DNA from: Bordetella genomosp. 9
GTDB taxonomy: Bacteria > Pseudomonadota > Gammaproteobacteria > Burkholderiales > Burkholderiaceae_B
Length of the DNA: 64,000 bases
Reading direction: 5' to 3'
Assembly (NCBI RefSeq): GCF_002119725.1
Contig: NZ_CP021109.1
Coordinates: 2,790,001 to 2,854,000, forward strand
How positions within the stretch are numbered: the stretch's first letter is position 1; each line of letters starts with the position of its first letter. Positions 47,528-55,775 of this stretch are shown here, in pieces. Position numbers and translations under genes: made by a program. The notes beneath the pieces are model-generated. The model searched no databases and had not been told where the DNA came from. It saw only the letters and a list, made by a program, of their open reading frames with translations.

Positions 47528-48688
47528 GTGAATCGCGCCACCCCGTTTTCCGCCCCATCCCGCACCGTCGGCGTGCATCTGATGTCCGGGCGCGCGCGCA
47601 GCGATGAGGCGGCCCGCATGGCGGATTACCTTGCCGGACTGGGCCTGCGGGAATGGACAGAGCATGTGCCTATCACGGACGACGGCGAGGCCGCGATGGC
47701 GTTCCGGTTGACAGGCGATGCGGCCGCGCACTGGACGCCGGCGTTCGATACGACGGGGCTTGCTGCGGCGCTGGACGATCGCTTTCCGGACCGGGAGCGC
47801 AACCGCGAGCGCGAGATCGTGCTCGCCATGCTGGCGTCGCCCGTTCCTTTCCGCTACCCCAGCCACGACGAATTCGTGTCCGCCGTGCGCATCAAGCTGA
47901 ACATCGTGCATGCCGCAAGCCGTACCGAACTGGCTTTCGATACGGAGCATGCCGAGCGTCCCGAAGACTACTGGACCTACGATGAGGCGCGCGGCTTTAC
48001 CATCCTGCCCGGCAAGTCGCTGATCGAAGGACTGATCAAGGCGACCCAGCCGGAAGCCTCGGGCAAGCTCTACGCCTTTTCCTGCTACCGGGCGACGGAG
48101 TACGTGACGCTGCTGGGTATCGCCCAGGAGCTTGCCATCTGCAACCCGCCACTGCTGGCGCAGCTGCAGCGTCAGTGGGAGACCCGGGCCATTATGTCGG
48201 GCCTGTTCCATGATGTATTCCTGCGCGAGTACGGGTCCATGGACGATCCCTTGCCGCCCAAATTCTACGTGCCGGGCGACCGCCTGTGGTTTCGCAATCC
48301 CGACGAACATTCGTCGAACGTGGAAGGCTTCGAGGGATCGTGGGTGTTCTACCTTGGCGGCGGCCTGTTCAACAACTTCTGGCAGCACCAGCGCCCTTTC
48401 AGCCTGACGGCGAAATGCGTCGAAATCTACCACTGGCGGCACGGGGTCTATACCGACGACAAAGGCGTTCTGCGGCTGGATGAATCGCGCGTGGAGGCAC
48501 GCGTGCGCGCGACCATGGAAGACCCGGACGAGGTCGCGCGCATCCTGCGCCAAATGGTGCGTTTGCGCGAACCGCGCGGGGTCTATGTGGACGGAGGCTG
48601 CATCGACACCACGCGCGAATGCGTGCGCTGGGTAAGGCCCGGAACGGCGGACCTGGCGCTGCCGCCTATTGACGCTGCAGGGCGCTGA
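47528..48688 (+). CDS. Tgl-like protein-glutamine gamma-glutamyltransferase homologue
   Basis: A 386-residue protein whose middle and C-terminal parts resemble the spore-coat crosslinking transglutaminase Tgl of Bacillus: LASPVPFRYPSHDEFVSAV, RIKLNIVHAA, GKLYAFSCYRATEYV and GDRLWFRNPDEHSSNVEGFEGSWVFYLGG align in order with that enzyme. The Cys in YAFSC (Cys186) matches the catalytic Cys of YAFEC. From memory of the Bacillus structure, the acidic partners Glu115 and Glu187 fall at Ser185 and Ser271 here, so crosslinking activity is uncertain. About 100 extra N-terminal residues are present. GTG at 47528 has GGAGGG 7 nt upstream and is preferred over ATG at 47513. No signal peptide. Tgl is not expected in non-sporing betaproteobacteria. 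Confidence 0.7.
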   Translation: MNRATPFSAPSRTVGVHLMSGRARSDEAARMADYLAGLGLREWTEHVPITDDGEAAMAFRLTGDAAAHWTPAFDTTGLAAALDDRFPDRERNREREIVLAMLASPVPFRYPSHDEFVSAVRIKLNIVHAASRTELAFDTEHAERPEDYWTYDEARGFTILPGKSLIEGLIKATQPEASGKLYAFSCYRATEYVTLLGIAQELAICNPPLLAQLQRQWETRAIMSGLFHDVFLREYGSMDDPLPPKFYVPGDRLWFRNPDEHSSNVEGFEGSWVFYLGGGLFNNFWQHQRPFSLTAKCVEIYHWRHGVYTDDKGVLRLDESRVEARVRATMEDPDEVARILRQMVRLREPRGVYVDGGCIDTTRECVRWVRPGTADLALPPIDAAGR

Positions 48689-50015
48689 AAATCCGGTACC
48701 CGACGCGGCCGTCCTGCGGCAGCCCGAGCCGCTGCTGCTCCGCCGCCACGGCCTGCCGGGTCTTGCTGCCCGGAATCCCGTCCGGCACGCCAATGTCGTA
48801 GCCCCGTTCGGCGAGCATGGTTTGCAAGGCCTTTATCTGGGCGCGCGACAAGCCCGGGTCGTCGGTGGGCCACGCTGCCACCAGGCCCTGGTCGCCCTTC
48901 AGGCGGTTGGTCAGCAGGCTTACCGCCAGCGCGTACTTGTGCGATTGGTTGTAATGCAGGATCGCGTCGAAATTGCGCGTAGCAAGGAAAGCGGGCCCCT
49001 GCGATCCCGTGGGCGCGAACAGATAGGCCTGCACGCCGTCCCAGGGTTGCGATAGCGACAGCGTACGCAGCGGCGATCCGTCCGCGCGGGTCACGCCGGC
49101 CTCGGCCCATTGCGCCAGCGAGCGGCGATCGTCGCGGTTCATGATCTCCGCATCCGGCGCGGCCGGCAGCGTTGCCGCGATGGCGGGCGGCAGGCGCACT
49201 TCGATCACCGCCGGCATGCCGCGCGACCACGTTGCGCGGCGCTTGAGCAGGTGATTGGCCGTGGACGCCAGCGCGTCGGGCAAGGAGTTGTAAAGATCGA
49301 TACGGCCATCGCCGTCGCCGTCCGCCGCCAGCTCGTAGAAGGACGTCGGGATGAACTGCGTCATGCCGAAGGCGCCGCTCCAGGAACCGATGAAGCGATC
49401 GCGATCCACCGTGCCGTCGCGCAACAGCCGGACCGAAGCATATACGTTCTTCACCCAGAGCGGCTTCTGCTCCGTGCACGCACGCGTCAGCCAGGCGTTG
49501 AGCACGTCCACCTTGCCGAGCTGCGTCCCGTAATTGGTTTCGATACCGAAAATGGCGACCAGGGGTTCGCTGTCGATCTGGTATTTGTCATCGATGGCGC
49601 CCAGGGCGGCGCGCGACTTGTCCAGCACGGCCATGCCTTCCTGGACGCGCTGGTCGTCCACCGTCTTGGCGATGTAATCCCACCAGGTTTCCTTGCCTTC
49701 CGGCTGCGCCTTTGCCGCGGCCACGGTCACGGCCAGCAGTTTGCTGCCCTGGGTATAGCGGTCGAAATCCGCCACGCTGATGCCGTTGGCCGGCGCGGTG
49801 GCCCGCAAAGAGGCCAGGCACTGGGCGGGATCGCGGTCCTGGTCCTGCGGGATCGATGCGACCGGACCGGCGCTCGCGTTGGCTGCCTGTTCCGGCGCGC
49901 CGGTGGCCGGCGCCGCGCATCCGGCGATGCCGGTCGCGGCGAGCGCCAGGACGGGCGCCCAGCGGCGCAAGGAAGGAGTCAAGCCATGCAAACGGGTAAA
50001 TCGCGAAAAGGCCAT
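48666..50015 (-). CDS. MltB-family lytic murein transglycosylase, lipoprotein
   Basis: Outer-membrane-anchored enzyme cleaving the glycan strand of peptidoglycan with anhydro-muropeptide formation. The 449-residue protein has a lipobox-like TGIAGC (about residues 28-33), an SLT2/MltB domain with the catalytic Glu in VAIFGIETNYGTQLG, the IGSWSGAFGMTQFIPTSFY segment and DGDGDGRIDLYNSLPDALASTANHL, then a C-terminal peptidoglycan-binding domain (IKALQTMLAERGYDIGVPDGIPGSKTRQAV). It converges on the Tgl-like gene; their last 23 nt overlap. Confidence 0.92.
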   Translation of the reverse strand: MAFSRFTRLHGLTPSLRRWAPVLALAATGIAGCAAPATGAPEQAANASAGPVASIPQDQDRDPAQCLASLRATAPANGISVADFDRYTQGSKLLAVTVAAAKAQPEGKETWWDYIAKTVDDQRVQEGMAVLDKSRAALGAIDDKYQIDSEPLVAIFGIETNYGTQLGKVDVLNAWLTRACTEQKPLWVKNVYASVRLLRDGTVDRDRFIGSWSGAFGMTQFIPTSFYELAADGDGDGRIDLYNSLPDALASTANHLLKRRATWSRGMPAVIEVRLPPAIAATLPAAPDAEIMNRDDRRSLAQWAEAGVTRADGSPLRTLSLSQPWDGVQAYLFAPTGSQGPAFLATRNFDAILHYNQSHKYALAVSLLTNRLKGDQGLVAAWPTDDPGLSRAQIKALQTMLAERGYDIGVPDGIPGSKTRQAVAAEQQRLGLPQDGRVGYRIFSALQRQ

Positions 50016-50067
50016 GTATCTCGATTCGGTGGAAACGGGAAAGACGGCCTATGGTAACCCGTGCCCT

Positions 50068-50787
50068 TCATTCGCCCTGGCCCCGCCCCATGCATTGCGC
50101 CAGCGTGCGGCGCTGCCGGCCTTGCGCATCGAAATTGCCGGGCGCGAGCCAGGCCTCGTAACCGGGACGCAGGGCCGGCCATTCGCGATCGAGCATGGAG
50201 AACCACGCGGTATCCCGCGTGCGTCCCTTGTACACGATGGCCTGCCTGAAGATCCCTTCGAAAGTGAAGCCGTAGCGCAGGGCCGCCTTGCGCGATGGCT
50301 CGTTCAGGCTGTCGCACTTCCATTCGAAGCGGCGGTAACCCAGTTCGTCGAATACGCGCTTCATGAACAGGTATTGCGTCTCGGTGGCGTGCGGCGTGCG
50401 CTGCAAGCGCGGCGAATAACAGACGTGCCCCACTTCGATGACGCCGTTGGCGCAATCGATGCGCATCAAGGCCGCCGTCCCGATGGCCCTGCCCGAATCC
50501 AGATCGACGATGGCATGGTGCATGGGATCGGCGCTGGCGGCGGCCTTTTCGATGAAGGCGTCGAACGCGGCGGCATCGTGGAACGGGCCGGTGGAAAGAT
50601 AGGTCCAGAGCCGGTCGTCCGGCGCCTGCCGGTATGCGTCGAACAGATCGGCCGCATGGCGAGCCGGATCGAGCGGTTCGATCCGGCAGTAGCGCCCCTG
50701 CATGGGCGTGGCCGGCGGCCTGGCGCGTGGCGTCCAGTCAGGCAGGGCATCGCCGATGGCTTGCCCGTATTCGTTCAGGCGGGTCAT
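50068..50787 (-). CDS. GNAT-family N-acetyltransferase
   Basis: A 239-residue protein of the RimJ/RimL-like type. The acetyl-CoA site region is seen in EVGHVCYSPRLQRTPHATE, and the C-terminal LGYRRFEWKCDSLNEPSRKAALRYGFTFEGIFRQA is typical of GNAT enzymes acting on small molecules or protein termini. The target is unknown. MTRLNE at 50787 is chosen as start; an upstream in-frame Met would add 23 unrelated residues. Confidence 0.9.
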   Translation of the reverse strand: MTRLNEYGQAIGDALPDWTPRARPPATPMQGRYCRIEPLDPARHAADLFDAYRQAPDDRLWTYLSTGPFHDAAAFDAFIEKAAASADPMHHAIVDLDSGRAIGTAALMRIDCANGVIEVGHVCYSPRLQRTPHATETQYLFMKRVFDELGYRRFEWKCDSLNEPSRKAALRYGFTFEGIFRQAIVYKGRTRDTAWFSMLDREWPALRPGYEAWLAPGNFDAQGRQRRTLAQCMGRGQGE

Positions 50788-50883
50788 GATGAAGCGAAGG
50801 GATCGAGGGATTGAAGGGCTGGCGCCCGCTTGGGCGGCACGCCAGCATACCGGCAATCCGGCCGCCGCGCAGCCCTGCCAGCG

Positions 50884-51690
50884 TCACTGCGCCAGCCGGC
50901 TCAACAAGGCCTGCGCCGCGGCGGGCGCCTTTTCCTTGTCGCCATCGATGAAGTAGATGAACACGTCCCGCGCTTTCGCGGCGCGCCGCGCGCCAACCGG
51001 CTCGACCCGCGGCAGGTCGTCCGGCTCGCCGCCGCCCGCCCAGACCCGGGCGCGCTCGCTCCAGGCCTGCAAGCCTTTGGGCGGATAGCCCGCGCGATTG
51101 CCGGCGCTGGAACGCATCAGCCGGGCATAGACGAAATCGCCCGTCAGATCGGCGAAGGACGGGAACTTGTCGGAATCGGTGAAAACCGTCGCCACCTTGT
51201 ATTTGCGCGCCAGCTTCAGGTATCGCCCGTCCATGAAGCTCTCGTGGCGAACGTCCATGACGTGGCGCAGCCTGCGGCCATCCGCCTCCCCGGGCAGCAA
51301 CGCCAGAAAGGCCTCGAAATCCTCGGGGTCGAAGGCCTTGGTCGGCGCGAATTGCCACACGATGGGCCCCAGCTTGTCGCGCAGTTCCGCCACGCCGCTG
51401 CCGATGAAGCGCTGCACGGATTCGCCCGCTTCGGCCAATACGCGCCGGTTGGTCGCATAGCGCGACGCCTTGAGCGAGAAAACGAAGTCGTCCGGCGTTT
51501 CGTCGCGCCAGCGGGCGAACGATGCCGGCTTCTGGGTGCTGTAGTACGTGCCGTTGATTTCGATCGCCGTCACTTGCCGGCTGGCGTATTCCAGTTCGCG
51601 GCTGTGCGGCAGATCCTCGGGATAAAACGTCTTGCGCCAGGGTTCGTAGGTCCAGCCCCCGATCCCGACGCGTATGCGCCCTTCCGCCAT
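50884..51690 (-). CDS. DUF72 family protein
   Basis: A 268-residue TIM-barrel protein. IRVGIGGWTYEPWRKTFYPEDLPHSRELEYAS, AIEINGTYYSTQKPASFARW, ASRYATNRRVLAEAGESV and VMDVRHESFM are the conserved DUF72 stretches; the family has endonuclease-IV-like barrels, but no established reaction. GGAGG precedes the ATG. Confidence 0.9.
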   Translation of the reverse strand: MAEGRIRVGIGGWTYEPWRKTFYPEDLPHSRELEYASRQVTAIEINGTYYSTQKPASFARWRDETPDDFVFSLKASRYATNRRVLAEAGESVQRFIGSGVAELRDKLGPIVWQFAPTKAFDPEDFEAFLALLPGEADGRRLRHVMDVRHESFMDGRYLKLARKYKVATVFTDSDKFPSFADLTGDFVYARLMRSSAGNRAGYPPKGLQAWSERARVWAGGGEPDDLPRVEPVGARRAAKARDVFIYFIDGDKEKAPAAAQALLSRLAQ

Positions 51691-51761
51691 ATCCGTCCTC
51701 CCAGAGTTCGCAAAGCCGGCGGATCGCCCCGCCGGCCACCATGGCCGGGTTCGGATCGCGC

Positions 51762-52055
51762 CTAACCGATCAGCGCGCCCAGCACCAGCACGGCAAGTAT
51801 TGCCCAGAACAGGAATCCCACAATCGAACGCCGCAGCAAGGCGCGCACCGCCGCGATCAGCAGCAGCACGCCCAGCAAAAGCACGGCGAAGTTGAAAAGA
51901 TTGGGGCTCATGCCCATGGCATGCGCCAGGCCGGCGGAGAAGTCGCCGATCGCGCGGCCGATGCCGCCCAGGAGATAACGCAGCGCGCTGACGATGGTCC
52001 GTATGACTTCGCCCAGGACATTGCCCAGGGATTCGAAAAAACCGTTCGATTGCAT
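51762..52055 (-). CDS. Small membrane protein, two hydrophobic segments
   Basis: A 97-residue protein with an amphipathic first half (SLGNVLGEVIRTIVSALRYLLGGIGRAIGDF) and two strongly hydrophobic stretches near the C-terminus (FAVLLLGVLLLIAAVRALL and IVGFLFWAILAVLVLGALIG). An inner-membrane location is likely. No family recognised. It follows divergently from a thioredoxin-like gene and precedes the DUF72 gene on the same strand. Confidence 0.65.
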   Translation of the reverse strand: MQSNGFFESLGNVLGEVIRTIVSALRYLLGGIGRAIGDFSAGLAHAMGMSPNLFNFAVLLLGVLLLIAAVRALLRRSIVGFLFWAILAVLVLGALIG

Positions 52056-52197
52056 GGAGCCTCGACGAGATGCCTATGGGATGCGGCCGCCCGGACGCGG
52101 GGACCGGGCGCCGGCCTATATTACCCGCGGCTGATGACCTCGCGCCGCGCCTTTGAACACCCGAAGGCGCTGGCGCGGCATGGCGCTAATATGAGGC

Positions 52198-52557
52198 GTG
52201 TCCGGAAACGATATCGCTTGGATGGAACAGATCGATTTGAACGACGGCACGGCGGACCGCTTCCTGCTGGATGCGCCCGGCCTGTCGCTGGTGGTATTTC
52301 ACAGCCGCACCTGCCCCAATTGCCGCCTGGCGCGGGAACGCCTGCCGGACATGGCGCTGTCCGTGCACCGGCTTTGCTGGGTGGATGCGGGCGACAATGG
52401 CGGCCTGGTGCAACGCTATGAGGTGTTTCACCTGCCGGCCATGTTCCTCGTTCGCGACGGGGCCTTCTACGGTCCCGTCCAGGCATCCCTGCAGGAATGG
52501 GATATCCGCCAGCAGATCCGCCTGGCGCTCGATAGCTATCCCGCCGCTCTGCCCTGA
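52198..52557 (+). CDS. Thioredoxin-like protein (CPNC active site)
   Basis: A 119-residue cytoplasmic protein with a thioredoxin fold: VVFHSRTCPNCRLARERLP contains a CxxC pair (CPNC rather than CGPC), and HLPAMFLVRDGAFYG includes the cis-Pro loop. The GTG start at 52198 has GAGG nearby; an internal ATG at 52222 is an alternative. The role is unknown; it could be a reductase for a specific partner. Confidence 0.75.
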   Translation: MSGNDIAWMEQIDLNDGTADRFLLDAPGLSLVVFHSRTCPNCRLARERLPDMALSVHRLCWVDAGDNGGLVQRYEVFHLPAMFLVRDGAFYGPVQASLQEWDIRQQIRLALDSYPAALP

Positions 52558-52639
52558 CGCCGGACGCCGGCAATCCCGGGGGCCGGCTCGCACAGCGGGC
52601 CCGTGCCGCCGCGGGCGCGGCGACGGAACTCCCACACCG

Positions 52640-53620
52640 TCAATTCACCGTGGCGCCAGTCTGTTGAACGACTTTGCCCCACTTCGCGGATTCGGATTTG
52701 AGCAGCTCCGCAAATTCGTTTTCACTGCTCAGGCTCAACGTCAGGCCGGCGGCTGCCAGGGCCTTGCGCGCCTCCGGGTCCTGCATGACCGCGGCGGTCG
52801 CATCGTGCAGCGTGTCGATCACCGGCTTGGGCGTGCCCGCCGGCGCCAGCAAGCCGAGCCAGATGGTGGCTTCGTAGCCCTGCACGCCCGCCTCGTCCAG
52901 GGTCGGGACGCCGGGCAGATCCGGCGAACGCTGCCGCGTGGTCACGCCCAGCGGGCGCAGCCGGCCCGCGGCGATCTGCGGCAGCGCCGCCGTCACGCCC
53001 AGAAACCCCATCGACACCTGGCCGCCGATGATGTCGTTCAGCGCCTGGCCGCTGCCGCGATACGGGACGTGGTTGATTTTGATGCCGGCCATCGTCGCGA
53101 AAAGCGCGGCGGCCAGATGCTGGCTGCTGCCGTTGCCCGACGAGGCATAGTCCAAACGGCCGGGCCTGGCCTTGGCCAGGGCAATGAGTTCGCCGACGGT
53201 TTTGGCTGGCAAGGACGGATTCACGACCAGCACATAAGGGCTGTCCACCAGCTTGATGATCGGCGTGAAGCTGCCGATGGCGTCGTACGGCAGCTTCTTG
53301 TACAGCCAGGGACCGATCACATGCGTGGTGGACACCAGCGCCAGGGTGTAGCCATCGGGCGCCGACTTGGCTACGTAGTCCGCGCCGATCGTCGACCCCG
53401 CCCCAACGCGGTTTTCCACGACCACCGGCTGGCCCAGGCGTGCGCCGAGTTTCTCCGCCAGCAGACGCGCGACGACGTCTGTGAAGCCGCCGGGGGCGAA
53501 TGGCACGATAAGCCGCACAGGCGCATTGGGATAGCGCTCCGGCGTTGCGGTTTGCGCCTGGGCGGCCAGGCACGCGCAAAGCGCGAACAGCGACAGCACA
53601 CCTGCAAAACGGTATCGCAT
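52640..53620 (-). CDS. Bug-family tripartite tricarboxylate transporter substrate-binding protein
   Basis: A 326-residue periplasmic solute receptor. A signal peptide (FAGVLSLFALCACLAAQAQ) is followed by PVRLIVPFAPGGFTDVVARLLAEKL, VGAGSTIGADYVAKSAPDGYTL and HVPYRGSGQALNDIIGGQV, as in other Bug proteins. It is the third gene of a LysR-hydrolase-receptor cluster on the minus strand, so its ligand may be the substrate or product of the hydrolase. AGGAGG precedes the ATG at 53620. Confidence 0.92.
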   Translation of the reverse strand: MRYRFAGVLSLFALCACLAAQAQTATPERYPNAPVRLIVPFAPGGFTDVVARLLAEKLGARLGQPVVVENRVGAGSTIGADYVAKSAPDGYTLALVSTTHVIGPWLYKKLPYDAIGSFTPIIKLVDSPYVLVVNPSLPAKTVGELIALAKARPGRLDYASSGNGSSQHLAAALFATMAGIKINHVPYRGSGQALNDIIGGQVSMGFLGVTAALPQIAAGRLRPLGVTTRQRSPDLPGVPTLDEAGVQGYEATIWLGLLAPAGTPKPVIDTLHDATAAVMQDPEARKALAAAGLTLSLSSENEFAELLKSESAKWGKVVQQTGATVN

Positions 53621-53686
53621 GGTTGTCCTCCTGTTCGGATATCGCGGCCCGGTGGTCCGGGCTCGTTCGCCGGGGCCGGGCTTCAT

Positions 53687-54649
53687 TCAGCGATAGACCG
53701 GCTCCGGCTGCGTGAAGAAGGCATGCAGGATGTGGTAGACCATCTTGTAGTTTTTCTGCTGGAAACTGGCGTGCGAGATGCCTTGCATAACGGTGAACTG
53801 CTTGAAGCTGTTGGGCAACCGCCGGAAAAATGCCAGTAGATCGTCCAGCGACGCGATCCCGTCGTATTCGCCGCGCATGACCAGGGCCGGCACGGTCAGT
53901 CTGTCCGGGTCGATCAAGGGCAGCTTGCTGCACATGTCGACATACGTGCCGGTCGGCATGGAGCTGTCCAGGGAAAGAATGGCATCGGCGAAAGCCGCGA
54001 CGGTGGCTTCATCGGCGCAGCCCGGGTGGTCGCGCGAGAAGATGCTTTCGACGAAGGCCCGGTCGATCGGGCGGCGATTCCTGGCCAGGAATTCCGGCAG
54101 CCTTTGCTTGCGCTGAGCCAGCGTGGGGCTGCCTTCGCCGGTCCAAACGAAGGCATCCAGCGCGACGCGGGCCACCCGTTCCGGATGCCGTTGCGCGAAC
54201 AGCGCGGCCTTCAGTGCTCCCGAGGAAATCCCGTAGATCATCAGCCGGTCATCACTGGCGCGTTCAAGGATGTAAGCGCTGCCGGCTGCCAGATCCTGCG
54301 CGCCGTTGTCGATATCGGAATTGATGGGCCGATGCTTGCTGGAACGGCCGTAGCCCTCGTTATCCATGCACCAGGTATCGAACCCGCGCGCGGCGAACCA
54401 GTCCATGACCGAAGAGTCCGGCCGCCCCGGCACGTGCAGGTCGAAGGTGGGCTGGGACGCCATGGACGAGCCATGCACGAAGAGCACCGTACCCGCATGC
54501 GGCACGCCGGGCGCCGCCGGCTTGTGCCAAAGGAACAGCGTGACGCCGGGATCGCGCCGGACCCAGTGTTCCTGGCCTCCCTGCCACGTTACGGCGCCCG
54601 TGCCGGATAAGGCGCTGTCCTGCTGCAACGGCTGTTCTGCCTGCGTCAT
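53687..54649 (-). CDS. Alpha/beta hydrolase
   Basis: A 320-residue soluble hydrolase. TVLFVHGSSMASQPTFD gives the oxyanion region, GISSGALKAALFAQRHPERV the nucleophile Ser, VMRGEYDGIASLDDLLAF the Asp and MQGISHASFQ the His. It is likely an esterase or C-C-bond hydrolase acting on a carboxylate imported by the linked receptor; the substrate is not identifiable. AGGAAG precedes the ATG. No signal peptide. Confidence 0.88.
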   Translation of the reverse strand: MTQAEQPLQQDSALSGTGAVTWQGGQEHWVRRDPGVTLFLWHKPAAPGVPHAGTVLFVHGSSMASQPTFDLHVPGRPDSSVMDWFAARGFDTWCMDNEGYGRSSKHRPINSDIDNGAQDLAAGSAYILERASDDRLMIYGISSGALKAALFAQRHPERVARVALDAFVWTGEGSPTLAQRKQRLPEFLARNRRPIDRAFVESIFSRDHPGCADEATVAAFADAILSLDSSMPTGTYVDMCSKLPLIDPDRLTVPALVMRGEYDGIASLDDLLAFFRRLPNSFKQFTVMQGISHASFQQKNYKMVYHILHAFFTQPEPVYR

Positions 54650-54760
54650 GCGGTCTTCCTGTCGGTAGAGGCGGAGCAGGCATGGTGGACGGGCGGCAGC
54701 GGCGATTCAATAGGAACCGGTGAACAGACTGTTCACGGGCCGGCCTTCGTTTGCGCCTCT

Positions 54761-55675
54761 TCAGGGCAGATCGCGATCCCAATACGGCGTTTCGCCGAAG
54801 CATTCGCTGAGGAAACCCACGAAAAGCCGGGTGCTGTGCGCCATCGTGGGGTTGGGCAGGTAGGCGGCGTACAGCCCGCGTTCGGGCAGCCGGTATCCCG
54901 CCAGTACCTGGACCAGCGCGCCGCTGCGCAGCGCGTCGCCCGCGGCAAAGGTCGGCACCACGCCGATACCCAGGTCGCCCAGGGCTGCATGCAGCACGGC
55001 GTCGGCGCTGTTGGCCTTGAAGTTGCCGCGCGGCCGCACCGTATGGACGCGGCAGGCGGCATCGGTGAAGGTCCACTCCCCCCTGCTGTTGACGTAATAC
55101 ACCAGGCAATTGTGCCCGGCCAGTTCGGCCGGCGTGCTGGGCGCCGCATGGCGCGCCAGGTACCCGGGACTGGCGCACGCCACCCAGCGCACCGGCGCCA
55201 GGCGCCGGGCCACCAGGGCCACCAGCAGCGGCTCGTCGGCCTGGCGGATGACCACATCCGCCCCCGCGGTCACCAGGTCGGGAAAGGACTGGGTCAGGTC
55301 AAGGTCGATCGAGACATCCGGATAGCGGGCCAGGAACCGGGATATTGCCGGCACCAGGTGGCGGCGGCCGAACGCCATGGCGGAACTGACCCGGATCAGG
55401 CCGCCCGGCGCGCTGCGGAACTGTTCGATTTCGTGACGGGCTTCCTCCGCGTGGGCGATGAGTTGCCGGCAGCGCTCATGGAACAGCGCCCCGGCGGTGG
55501 TCAGCCCGATCTTGCGCGTGGTGCGATGCAACAAACGGACACCCAGCGCGTGCTCCAAGTCGGCAACGTGCTTGCTCGCCAACGCTTTGGATATGCCCAG
55601 CTTTTCGGCGGCGCGGGAAAAGCTTTTTTCCTCCGCCACCGCCGAGAAGGTCAGAAACTCGTTCAGGTCGAGCAT
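54761..55675 (-). CDS. LysR-family transcriptional regulator
   Basis: A 304-residue regulator. The N-terminal helix-turn-helix (LNEFLTFSAVAEEKSFSRAAEKLGISKALASKHVADLEHALGVRLLHRTTRKIGLTTAG, in segments) precedes an effector-binding domain starting GLIRVSSAMAFG, closest to the group that includes many orphan LysR proteins of the DsdC/PecT type. It is followed by the hydrolase and the Bug receptor and faces a divergent MFS gene across 100 bp, so it probably controls both. Confidence 0.92.
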   Translation of the reverse strand: MLDLNEFLTFSAVAEEKSFSRAAEKLGISKALASKHVADLEHALGVRLLHRTTRKIGLTTAGALFHERCRQLIAHAEEARHEIEQFRSAPGGLIRVSSAMAFGRRHLVPAISRFLARYPDVSIDLDLTQSFPDLVTAGADVVIRQADEPLLVALVARRLAPVRWVACASPGYLARHAAPSTPAELAGHNCLVYYVNSRGEWTFTDAACRVHTVRPRGNFKANSADAVLHAALGDLGIGVVPTFAAGDALRSGALVQVLAGYRLPERGLYAAYLPNPTMAHSTRLFVGFLSECFGETPYWDRDLP

Positions 55676-55775
55676 GGTGCGGCTGGCGCCTCCCGAGCGG
55701 CGTGTCTTTATTGGTATCCGTCGCAAGGATTTTGACACGCCGCGCCCGCGTCCGGCCTGGGCACACTGACGCATC

